This document shows, in pieces, positions 12,953 to 22,895 of a stretch of 64,000 nt of DNA (positions within the stretch are counted from its first letter, which is position 1; every line of letters begins with the position of its first letter). Location: the NCBI GenBank assembly GCA_964017145.1, contig OZ024840.1, positions 1,178,001 to 1,242,000 of the forward strand, in the 5' to 3' direction. A model generated the notes under the pieces. That model was not told the DNA's origin. It worked only from the letters and a program-made list of their open reading frames with translations, and did not search any database. The stretch comes from Agrocybe praecox. Lineage: Eukaryota; Basidiomycota; Agaricomycetes; Agaricales; Agrocybaceae. The translations under genes and the position numbers were made by a program.

Positions 12953-14290
12953 GGCTCAGCTTTTCACAATCGAGAAGGAACGGTGAGTGTAAAAGAACAA
13001 GCCCCGCGCTCGAAGAATGACCGTATAATATATATGTCGCCCACGGGCTATCCGAGGATGGCCGGCAAGTTTTGACAGACCACTAGTCTTTAGAGTTCCT
13101 GCTGTAGAGCTAACCTAAATTGGGAACGTTGCACAAAACCGAGAAGACGGAAAGGGGAAGGGGTGACGGCATTGAAGCAAAACCATCAAGGAAAATTATG
13201 AGAGAAACAGCCACGCGGGGTACTCCCTGGGTGAGTTTTTAATGGGGTTCTCCCAGGGTGCGTATCAGCCAATTTGCCCTAGAATGAAGGATTTGGTAAC
13301 GAGATACCCCCCACAAAAATGGTACAGCACTTAAAAATCGGAGGTAGGTGCTTTGGCTGCGCCACGGTTGATGCATGATGCCTTACGAGATGCACGGAAT
13401 GCTCAGCAATTGACCACTGGAATGGGAGAGAAATTCAAAGCGTACTGTTAGCTCATAATTCGAACACCGGTGACTGTCTGTTGAACGATAGGATACCGGT
13501 AGAAGGATTTCCCAACGAAAAAAAAGGTATGCCCAAGGTTCGAATTTGAATTTGAGACAGGAAAGGCTTTCCTTGTGTGGACTAGCGTCAATCAGAAACA
13601 TAAACTCCCAGCGCCGAACGAATCTGTTCAATTCTGTTGAGCTAAATAAAAACTCTTCTGTTAAATCGGCACCGATAAGTACGACAAGTTGAGACGGGTC
13701 GCGACGTGTTACAATTATGCAATGAGCCTAGGCGCCCAAGGCTCGACGCTTTCAACCCCTTCGAAGATTTGCTGTCATTTTGTCGATATGATTGTGCATC
13801 GTACTGTTGAATATCTTGCTATATCGTCGCTATTTCCCATCGGGATATTTAAATAAGAATATATTGCCAAAGTCGTGTAGCACCGTGTAATGGTATAGAA
13901 CCTAGAGGCTGTGGTAAATGTGCACGCTACGTATCAGTTGGAGTGAGACATTTTGGCTGACATGGCTATAGAACGGTGTCTGAGGCCGCAGCAAGCTATA
14001 AACCTTTCTCCATACCTTGACGATGAACAGGGGAGAGAGAAAACGGAGCCTCGAACCATTCGAGTTGTCGTGATATTATAGAATTGTAATCTTGATTGCG
14101 TCGGAGACTTTCTGTTGATATGGTGGTGCTTATGCCCGGGCACCCGTGAGAATGGATGATCCATCGTCGATGATAAGTAGGCAGAACGGAAATGGGCGAA
14201 ATCCCACAAGCTTTGGAGCAATAAGATATGTTATGTTCTAGAAGACAAAAATAATGAGTGGAAGAACTTCGAAAAAGCTATCGATAGTTC
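12953..14290. other. Intergenic region, nothing recognised
   Basis: About 1.3 kb between the start of the DUF6534 gene and the stop of the NAA38-like gene. Short ORFs at 13383-13631 and 13934-14221 (minus) have no recognisable motif. The promoter of the DUF6534 gene must lie in its left part. No RNA gene seen. Confidence 0.4.
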
Positions 14291-14644
14291 TTACCACATG
14301 TAAAGACTTTCACTAGAATTTTGCGGCTTCTGGTCTGGGATGTGCGCCTCGACTTTGACGATGTACTTCCAGGGAAGCATTACTTGGCCTACATAGCGCC
14401 CTTCCGAGTTTTGATCTGGCCCGATGCGATACTCCTCTGCGTTGATGAGGATGATGTTCAGAGGCTTATCGGTACCAGCAAAAGCACCAATAAAAATGCG
14501 TCCATCCGTGGCTGTTATCCGCAAAAGCTGATGCAAAAGAGCCTTCATTTTGGAAAAAGCTGACTCTGTCTCATCGTAAATTGTAACTTTGGAGGAAGGA
14601 TTTTGAGAGAGCGGCGGCGATGGCGGCGGCGAAGGAAGAGCCAT
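14291..14644 (-). CDS. NAA38: LSM-domain auxiliary subunit of N-terminal acetyltransferase C (NAA38-like)
   Basis: A 117-residue protein with a Pro-rich N-terminus (SPPPSPPLSQNPSS) and one Sm-like fold. LLHQLLRITATDGRIFIGAF is the Sm1 motif, GTDKPLNIILINAEEYR the loop before Sm2, and GRYVGQVMLPWKYIVKVEA the Sm2 motif. DGR.F.G...GTD...N..L..A.EYR is typical of NAA38/LSMD1, which with NAA30 and NAA35 forms the NatC complex that acetylates N-terminal Met before hydrophobic residues on ribosomes. The single exon reads to TAA after LYMW; the same bases could be a GTAAGA splice donor, but the next exon candidate gives an immediate stop. It is divergent with DPM1 across 159 bases. Confidence 0.8.
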   Translation of the reverse strand: MALPSPPPSPPLSQNPSSKVTIYDETESAFSKMKALLHQLLRITATDGRIFIGAFAGTDKPLNIILINAEEYRIGPDQNSEGRYVGQVMLPWKYIVKVEAHIPDQKPQNSSESLYMW

Positions 14645-15931
<1,287 letters not shown>

Positions 15932-16506
15932 CTCTACTTGAGTCATGTCTTATCCTTAATTTATTTCTTATTCCTGCACCAGCAGTGTCCGATAAGTAAA
16001 GCTTAACTCGGGCTGATCTCGAAAGTCTGTTGGGATGCTGTATGGGTACAAACGAAAGGAGAACTCGGGGAGGAACGATCAAGGTACTACTCCATTCAAC
16101 ACTAATTCGGACGCCTATCCAACATTCCCTGGTGAAGGCTGGCGCAGAGAAATACTTATTGGAGAAGAACATATGGCATATTGATGCAGATGACTTCTGT
16201 TTTACGGGGGTGAGCAAAACGCAATGCGCTGTCCGAAACCCGCAGTTGATGATCATCGTGCTAAGGGCTTGCTAAGGTCACATAGGTCTCTCAACGCTTG
16301 TATTTCTATATTCTTTCTTTGTGCTTATTGCTTCCTCTCTATACATCACTCCCTCTATACGAGTGTGTAGGATTGGTAGCAACTTTTTAAATCTTGTTCG
16401 CACAATTTTTTTGAAATTCCAAATACATATGTAGATACAACGCGTTTGGGAACGTCCATACTTTTCTGTTCTTAAGTACGATATTCACATACTAATGTTA
16501 TATTAA
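15932..16506. other. Convergent spacer between DPM1 and membrane gene A
   Basis: This holds the 3' ends of DPM1 and of the large membrane gene A. An 81-residue plus-strand ORF at 16030-16275 has no known motif and no splice signals linking it to DPM1. I do not call a gene here. Confidence 0.4.
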
Positions 16507-19500
16507 TTAAGATTGAGCTTCATGATTCACTCTCGCTTTCAGTGCGCTTGTGAATTTGGATACCGATTGTGCTTGTTGGGCTACCGAGGATAAGGATAGG
16601 ACTTCAACTTGACGAACAGGCAAAGTAATATCAGCAATCCTGTAGTCATGGTTGCTGTATCCAGTGGCAGGCACATTTCTGAGCAACGCAATTTGAAATT
16701 CATTTTTGCTGCCAATGCTATTCAACTGGGTCGCAGGAAGGAGAATGACTTGGTCGACAAAATCGTCGGAAACCTTAAAGGCACATTCGAGGGGATGGGA
16801 GTTTAGTGTGACACCCAAGATTCCAGCTGAATCTTCCGAGAATCTGTATCTCAGGGTTATAAAATGGTCTCTTGGTCCGAGGGTCCAAAAAGTAACAGTT
16901 ATGAATGAAGATTTGTTATATCGATCGGAGATGAGGTATTTAGTAGGATCCCCATAGTATTCACATCCAACTTCTATGCCAATGTATGAACACACATCGT
17001 GCTTTGCTTGAATAGCGGCGTCGATATTTGCGTCGACTGCTGCTTGGATTTTATCGCATTCCAATTTCGGGAGTTGTTTATCAAGATAAAAGACGCCGGT
17101 AATCGATTGCACGCCTTCAATGACCGATATAATGTGTTGGGCAGTCCACTCCTGGGATGTTGGATGGAGATCCGACGTGAAATCAACAAAGATAAACGGT
17201 TGACTCCCCGCCAACGCGCGAACCATGTTTTCAATACCCCCGATGTTATCGATACTTTGTCCAAAGATAAGAAGGTACTTTTCTCCTTTATGCATCAGGC
17301 GTAGACGCTCTTCAAATGCTTTTTTGCTCCAATAGTATTTTTCGTGGCTTGGTGTCGGCGCATTACTGAGAATCTCTTGAGCACGTTTCGACACATCCCG
17401 ATATTCTTTCTGTTGGTACTTCATCCTCGAGACTAAATGGTCGCTCAGTTCTTCGAAGTTTTTTTGCAAGAGCGATTGAAAGTCTATAAGTTCGGACCCA
17501 GGATATCGAGATTGATGACGCTTTGAGCCAAACGGCTCGAGTTGCAAGTAAAGTTCAAGTTCCATGTCTTCCTTCACATCGTCCCAGGCAGTGAAGTCGA
17601 ACTCGGAGTCTAATTCTTGCACAAGGCCTTGGGTCATACGCAAAAGATCCCCCTCTTCAATGTCGTCTCCATCTAGTCCAGTAAATCTCTCCTTGCACTT
17701 TGCCCAACGATCCTGCTTCCGTTTTGATTTTGTCTCATCCCATGTTTTAAGAAGATGAATCTGCTCCCTTCTTAATCTCTCCGCGAATTTGACCCTTCGC
17801 TTCATCTCTCGACCAGACCTTTCTCCGTCTGCGCCGAAAGTGCCTGTTAATATCTGCTTTATCATCTGTTCGTGCTTGGTTTCAACAAGTACATTCAATT
17901 CCTCGGAGGTGTACTGGAAGAATATTTCCAGCAATAATTGACAGTAAACCACCAACAGTTCTCTGAGCCTTCTTTCCTGTCGGATCCAAATTGGATTTTT
18001 GCCCTCAAAGACTGAAGTGACAGGTAGATCCTCAAGTTCTTGACAGTATTGACCCACGTAGAGCTCAATCCACTCTTCTAAACGGTAGCAGAAATCCTGG
18101 TGTCTATTTTCCAGCAAGGATTGCTCCAAATACACCTTGTCTTCCTTTGTCAGTAAATAAACCGGGTTTGGAGGAGTAATGTGCGACGGCGGTTCTTGGA
18201 TTTTGTCTTCATTATGCATGTCATTGTCGGTTTGCACTGTGCCCTGATTTTCCACATTGCGTTCATCCACGTCCCCGTTTGGAGGTTGGACTTCATGGGT
18301 AAAATTTGCCTGTATGTCCCGCTGTTGCGACGCGGGTTGCGCTACGGCTACCGCTTCATCGTCCACTCGACCATGTTCTACATCCTGCGATCCTTCGAGG
18401 ATATTGCCCTTGTTCAACTTTCGCCAAGGGGCAAGAACGATTTGCAATATCGATGATACCAAGTATTGCCCCGATGAGATCGGCCGTTCTGGGTTCCGTT
18501 CGTCAACAGGTGGGTGAAGCATTCCCCAAGTTTTACCGAAAGTGTCCTTCTTCCTGCCTGACAGCATACCCATGATTTCGTCGTAATGGGATACCAGCCC
18601 TTGCATAGCGCTTTCATCGGAGGTAAAACTGTGCGTTTCCTTTTCCGTAGCGCCATCGTTGAAGTTGACCTTGACGTTGATTGAAGTGTTATCATTGCCG
18701 AACACGAGGGTGCAGATGAATAGCTCTAAATCTCCATTTTCGCCTCTTCTAACCAGCCTGCTTGTTTGTTCCTCGTAATTAGATACGATAATGTAGAGAA
18801 TTCCTGGAATGGCACCCTCCAGATTTACGGTCGAAAGACGTGTATCAGCTCCAAGGACGTAATACAGCTTGACGTTGTCCCACTTGACCAATTTTAACGG
18901 TCCTGTAAAAGCAACCACTTCTGCGAGGAAGTCGTAGGGTCTAGCTACCGGTATATCGTGATCCTTGACAGTCTCCATCTGGGACTTGGTGCATGTGATC
19001 AAAGGAGGATGCTGGGCCAGCTCCAACTTAAAAACCACACCCTTAGAATCGTCCCAAGACGGATTAAGCGCCCAGATAAGGATTCTGATGATAGAGAGGG
19101 CTGCTTCTAACCCTAACCATTGAAGCGGGCTGCTGGAATTCTCTGATGTGTGTTGTACGAGATAGAAGCATCCTACGTATCCGCCGATTGTCAAAAGAAC
19201 GCCAACGATAAGAAGGAAAGACAAAACACAATGTAGGAATGCTATAAAAACTGTGCTTGTCGAACCAAAATGTTTGAGGGACTCTAATGTGTAGACATGG
19301 CGAGCTTGTTCCAGACCGTTTTTGTTGCCGGAACGAGATTTTAAATCAGAAAGCCACTGTTGTAGTGCCCATATGCATGTTTCTGACGGTAGATCCTCAT
19401 TCCATAGGTGCTTCTTCTCCTTTTTAAAGTCTGAAAAAACTTGGGTGACAGGGGAGTCTGGGGAATAGTATTGATCGATCGTCATGAAAAGTAGTCGTGT

Positions 19501-20124
19501 TTTCAGGATGACCAGAATCCGCATCTGTATTAAGAATTGTGGCACGATGACACAGAGGGAAGATCCCAGCACGCGCAAGATGGGGAAACCCCAACCACTA
19601 GGTAGAAGTGGTATGCCCTTTGGATGGGTGGAATCACGAATGAGTCCGATGTAAGGAACAAGACCGATGGATGCGAAGACCACGCTAGACACCAAAAGTT
19701 TGAAATTCCACCGGAAAATACCTTCTGCCCACGAGACAGTCAGATATTCTGCGTCTTGAATATGTTCTTCAGCCAACATTAATTCCAGTTGGCTCTCTGC
19801 TAGAAACCTTCGAGGGTGCTTTCGGTCAAATGATATCATGGGTGCTGCGTCACCCTTTGGATTAAACCCGCCATTCTTCAGCTCTTTGGCGCCTAGAAAT
19901 CTGAATTTGCGGATGCTGATGCTTGCCACAAGGATGTTGAAACCAGCTCGCACGATTCCAAGGCTCCCAAAAATGGACAATGGAGTCACAGCGGAATAAA
20001 GAAACCCCCTCTCCAAAGCAGATCCTACGTGTTCTTCACACTGTTCCGTTCCTAGGAGGGGGAGTAACGCTGAAATATCCTGGATCCCACCAATAACTGT
20101 TCCACCAAAACCTTGGTCTGCCAT
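16507..20124 (-). CDS. Large membrane protein of unknown family, paralogue A (1,205 aa)
   Basis: A single uninterrupted ORF, in contrast to its intron-rich neighbours. The N-terminus MADQGFGGTVIGGIQDISAL is nearly shared with paralogues B and C. The N-terminal third has about five hydrophobic stretches (IFGSLGIVRAGFNILVAS; LLVSSVVFASIGLVPYIG; WGFPILRVLGSSLCVIVPQF; FLHCVLSFLLIVGVLLTIGG; WLGLEAALSIIRILIWAL). A soluble region follows (LVKWDNVKLYYVLGAD; GILYIIVSNYEEQTSRLV), then a charged, helical region with coiled-coil character. Last comes a C-terminal beta-rich part (FITVTFWTLGPRDHFITLRY; VTLNSHPLECAFKVSDDFV; YRIADITLPV) and a helical tail. The membrane part resembles B and C closely, the C-terminal half only weakly. 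I do not recognise the family and give no function. The ORF is open for 20 more codons upstream (to 20184), also in B and C, so the start is uncertain. Confidence 0.85.
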   Translation of the reverse strand: MADQGFGGTVIGGIQDISALLPLLGTEQCEEHVGSALERGFLYSAVTPLSIFGSLGIVRAGFNILVASISIRKFRFLGAKELKNGGFNPKGDAAPMISFDRKHPRRFLAESQLELMLAEEHIQDAEYLTVSWAEGIFRWNFKLLVSSVVFASIGLVPYIGLIRDSTHPKGIPLLPSGWGFPILRVLGSSLCVIVPQFLIQMRILVILKTRLLFMTIDQYYSPDSPVTQVFSDFKKEKKHLWNEDLPSETCIWALQQWLSDLKSRSGNKNGLEQARHVYTLESLKHFGSTSTVFIAFLHCVLSFLLIVGVLLTIGGYVGCFYLVQHTSENSSSPLQWLGLEAALSIIRILIWALNPSWDDSKGVVFKLELAQHPPLITCTKSQMETVKDHDIPVARPYDFLAEVVAFTGPLKLVKWDNVKLYYVLGADTRLSTVNLEGAIPGILYIIVSNYEEQTSRLVRRGENGDLELFICTLVFGNDNTSINVKVNFNDGATEKETHSFTSDESAMQGLVSHYDEIMGMLSGRKKDTFGKTWGMLHPPVDERNPERPISSGQYLVSSILQIVLAPWRKLNKGNILEGSQDVEHGRVDDEAVAVAQPASQQRDIQANFTHEVQPPNGDVDERNVENQGTVQTDNDMHNEDKIQEPPSHITPPNPVYLLTKEDKVYLEQSLLENRHQDFCYRLEEWIELYVGQYCQELEDLPVTSVFEGKNPIWIRQERRLRELLVVYCQLLLEIFFQYTSEELNVLVETKHEQMIKQILTGTFGADGERSGREMKRRVKFAERLRREQIHLLKTWDETKSKRKQDRWAKCKERFTGLDGDDIEEGDLLRMTQGLVQELDSEFDFTAWDDVKEDMELELYLQLEPFGSKRHQSRYPGSELIDFQSLLQKNFEELSDHLVSRMKYQQKEYRDVSKRAQEILSNAPTPSHEKYYWSKKAFEERLRLMHKGEKYLLIFGQSIDNIGGIENMVRALAGSQPFIFVDFTSDLHPTSQEWTAQHIISVIEGVQSITGVFYLDKQLPKLECDKIQAAVDANIDAAIQAKHDVCSYIGIEVGCEYYGDPTKYLISDRYNKSSFITVTFWTLGPRDHFITLRYRFSEDSAGILGVTLNSHPLECAFKVSDDFVDQVILLPATQLNSIGSKNEFQIALLRNVPATGYSNHDYRIADITLPVRQVEVLSLSSVAQQAQSVSKFTSALKARVNHEAQS

Positions 20125-20184
20125 CGTCCGTCTGTGTCTACAATGTATCGCTGGTAAACACGTGGTAGATAGCAAGATTAGCAT

Positions 20185-21225
20185 AATCAGGTCGGCTCAC
20201 ATTTTGTTTCGGTGTACACACGAGCTCTAGTACATCATAAACTTCTGTTAGCATGCCGGAATGAGTGTATAGAATTTTAGAGAATGCATACTCTGCAAGG
20301 GGTGTGAAATCAATGTGAACGTGAAAGTCAACCTGGCTGCTGGTATGCACTAAGTAGCCTGTGAATGATACAAGAAAAGCTCACCGGCCGACCCCCACGG
20401 GTTCATCAACACATCGGAGAGCCTGACACCATATCACATTAACCGTCCAGGAAAAGTATGCATATATATATAACTCTCACCTTTGATTTGCCTCACCAGC
20501 CACATACAACACGGTGAGGATTTACTACCCAGCAACGCAGAATCGAGCAGTAAGAATAAGAAGCGAAGGGGGAGACTAGTTATATACAGTCACCGCTGAG
20601 CGCTGAACGTTTGAACCATGATAGTCTTGAAGTAAAGGATTCAAGCCCATCTGCATCGGATGCGATATACTGGCTGTTCGAATCTTCGTCGTTTGCTCAT
20701 TTATCATTGAGGTGCGTGTGCCTGCTTTCTACCGTCGGTGATCTACCGTCTGATCTTGCTCCGAGCTGCGTTTGTACCATTTGAAGGTTCAAGCTCAAGC
20801 TTCAAGGGATATGCCAAGTGGCTGTGTCGGCGTCAACAAATGGATATTCTGACCTTGCGACTCGAGACGAATTCGAGTTTTACCTTCACTATATAAAAAA
20901 AAGTCCACACTCGAACATGAGGGTGACCCGAATCGTGGAGAAAACAGACGTCAATCGATCCTCTTCTGGGCTCCATCTGTCCTGTCTGAATCCATCCAGC
21001 GAATACCACCACAATTCATCACGTCTTCAAGTTTGTGCCCAACGAGAATAGTTTGGCTGGACGACCTTTTAAATTTTCTGTGTGCACGGTTGAGGAAACT
21101 CGTTACTTGTTTGACGTAGGGAGTTGAAACGTTGAAGCTTGAAGAGCAACTTACACAAAGTCACTGACGTCACGCGTGAGCGAACTTGGAGACTGGAGTT
21201 CACCCCCAGTGAAACTCGACCATGT
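20185..21225 (-). promoter_or_regulatory. Upstream module of membrane gene A
   Basis: Read on the minus strand, this DNA aligns in the same order with the upstream regions of B (30.8-32.3 kb) and C (41.4-42.66 kb). Shared landmarks: the repeat around CAACTGTGCACACAGAA near 21.08 kb, a GCATCSGATGC half-palindrome at about 20651, a GTTCAGCGCTCAGCGGTGAC-like block near 20.6 kb, a TATA box (GTTATATATATATGCATAC at about 20458-20477), TCGGCCGGTGAGC near 20.38 kb, and GTACTAGAGC near the coding start. The A copy of this non-coding module looks closer to B and C than the C-terminal coding parts are to each other. Confidence 0.6.
21165..21172. promoter_or_regulatory. TGACGTCA (CRE-type) palindrome
   Basis: A perfect TGACGTCA within ACGCGTGACGTCAGTG on the minus strand. 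It belongs to the upstream module and recurs intact at 39911-39918 in a partial copy of that module. In copy B the site reads TGACGCCA and in C it is lost. TGACGTCA is the classical site for bZIP factors of the CREB/ATF type (family knowledge); binding here is untested. Confidence 0.35.
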
Positions 21226-21230
21226 GGATA

Positions 21231-22043
21231 CACCCCGGGGAATTCAACTTTTCAGGTCACACGAAAACCTCCTAAAAAATATAATTTTAGTGCAAAATTT
21301 GGAGCCCAGAGAAAACATGTGAAATCAAAAGTTTAGCAATAAACCAAGGGTCTACTGAAATTAAATTTTTTATTTGTAATTTTGTACCGTACCAAAACCT
21401 GAATGATATTATTGTTTCCGGTGGGAAAAAAAATGAGACAAATTTGGAGATTTTGGTCCTCGTGAAAGAAAGACAGAAACATATAATATCAATGTGATGC
21501 AAGGCTCGTTCAGAACTTTGATATTTTTCCTCAATTTCTCGTAGTCCGAATTTTCAGTTATTGTGTTTATTTTGGGCACAATTGAAAATGTGACCGAAGC
21601 TCAGAGTTTTTGATTGTCTGAAAACAATTAATTGAATAGGTGTTCGTGGTTTCGGTTACGCTGATATCTCTCTTTTTAGTGATAGTTACGAACATGCCAG
21701 AAATACGTGTGATATTTGATGTATTCAACCGTTCGAAGTTATTGTTAAAAACATAATTTTTGTTCCGGTTTTTGGAATGCATAGAGTCTATATTTTTGAA
21801 CTACCTAGAAATTAACTAAAACTTCTATTTTTTTTGTAATTTTGGCCTAACTGAACATCCCATTTCGGATGAGTTTTACACTGTGACAAAAGATTTAAAC
21901 AAATACTTAGTTTTTAATTAACATTCATGATGTCCCAAAATTTTGATTATCCTACATGATTTATAATCGACCTAATTTATAAACCAAAACCAGGGTTTCT
22001 CGGAGGTTTTGAGGTGACCTGAAAAGTTGAATTCCCCGGGGTG
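21231..22043. mobile_element. MITE-like non-autonomous DNA transposon, 813 bp
   Basis: The ends are inverted repeats: the left end CACCCCGGGGAATTCAACTT, continuing TTCAGGTCAC, is mirrored exactly at the right end (GTGACCTGAA ... CCCCGGGGTG). Similarity runs on with mismatches for about 20 further bases (AAAACCTCC). Both ends are flanked by ATA (21228-21230 and 22044-22046), a likely target duplication (ATA or TA). The interior is AT-rich with no transposase or long ORF, so it would have to be mobilised by an element elsewhere. It lies at the outer end of the upstream module of gene A. The superfamily cannot be settled from one copy; TA-type duplication would suit Tc1/mariner-like elements. 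Confidence 0.75.
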
Positions 22044-22059
22044 ATATCGGGGATTAGTT

Positions 22060-22087
22060 GTGTTTATCTGAGCCTGCAGATAAACAC
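22060..22087. repeat. Short perfect hairpin
   Basis: GTGTTTATCTG, a 6-base loop AGCCTG, then CAGATAAACAC: 11-base perfect arms. It lies 16 bases outside the right end of the MITE-like element. It could be a remnant of another element or a cruciform; nothing shows a function. Confidence 0.5.
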
Positions 22088-22895
22088 ATCTACTCCCAGA
22101 CTTTGTCCATTTTGCAGATTTTTTTCTGGGAATCTGAGCAAACACAGATTTTAAAAATATAGGATTCCCCGAAATATATGTGTAATTCCGGGTATTTCTG
22201 AGATTTTTCAGCGATTATTCCGCGATAAGGGGCACGAAGGGCCTCTTATCTTAGGATAAGATGGCCAGGAAGGAAGATCGAGGAAGGAAGATCATTGTCC
22301 TTTCTGGGTCTCTTCTCGGGCCCTCATTAACGCCCTGATAATTTCAATATAGCAATATATACCCGACCTCGAGATTTCTTTTCATCTCGTCGCTTCTTCC
22401 CACTCCTCGAGTGCGAAAAAATTCCTGCTCGCTCATTCCGCTTTCTTGCTACTCTCGCGACCTTTTTCGCCCCCACCCACCTCTCCTCTTCAGTGTTTGG
22501 TACAGCCACTGGGCAGCCGCACCGGTTCGCCTGGGGCACCCCAAACATTCAAGTCTTGGCGGATGGGTCCCAACGACGCGCTCTCCTTTGAGTCGAGTCG
22601 TTTGGGACGCGTCTTCGATCACTCACGTGATTCTTTTGACGCGCTTTCTCAGCACGCCGCCGCCCAGACTTCCGCAACTCCCCATTTATCCTGTCACACG
22701 GATTTATGGGTTTTACATATTTAATAAAACATATTTCATCTCACGGAATAAACGTTCACCCTGTATATTTATTTTTCCTCACCATTGTATTTACTCACGT
22801 CATGTTGATACTTCATTATGGTAGAGTCCAGTCGTAACACACTTTCAAGCTCTCAAGCGTCTGCCGTCTCATAACAGTGATATTTTCCGCTCACG
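22088..22895. other. Intergenic region before kinase copy 2
   Basis: The left part is AT-rich and holds a tandem GAGGAAGGAAGATC-type repeat near 22260-22290. The right part is pyrimidine-rich on the plus strand, as expected before a fungal start codon. Overlapping ORFs at 22411-22824 have unbiased composition and no domain; I do not call them. Confidence 0.35.

Noticed and set aside
13225..13258. CCCTGGG ... CCCAGGG inverted repeat
   Set aside because: Arms of only 7 bases with a 20-base loop; expected by chance in a window of this size.
22411..22824. 137- and 92-codon overlapping ORFs before kinase copy 2
   Set aside because: Two overlapping frames, pyrimidine-rich composition and no domain; more likely promoter and 5' leader.
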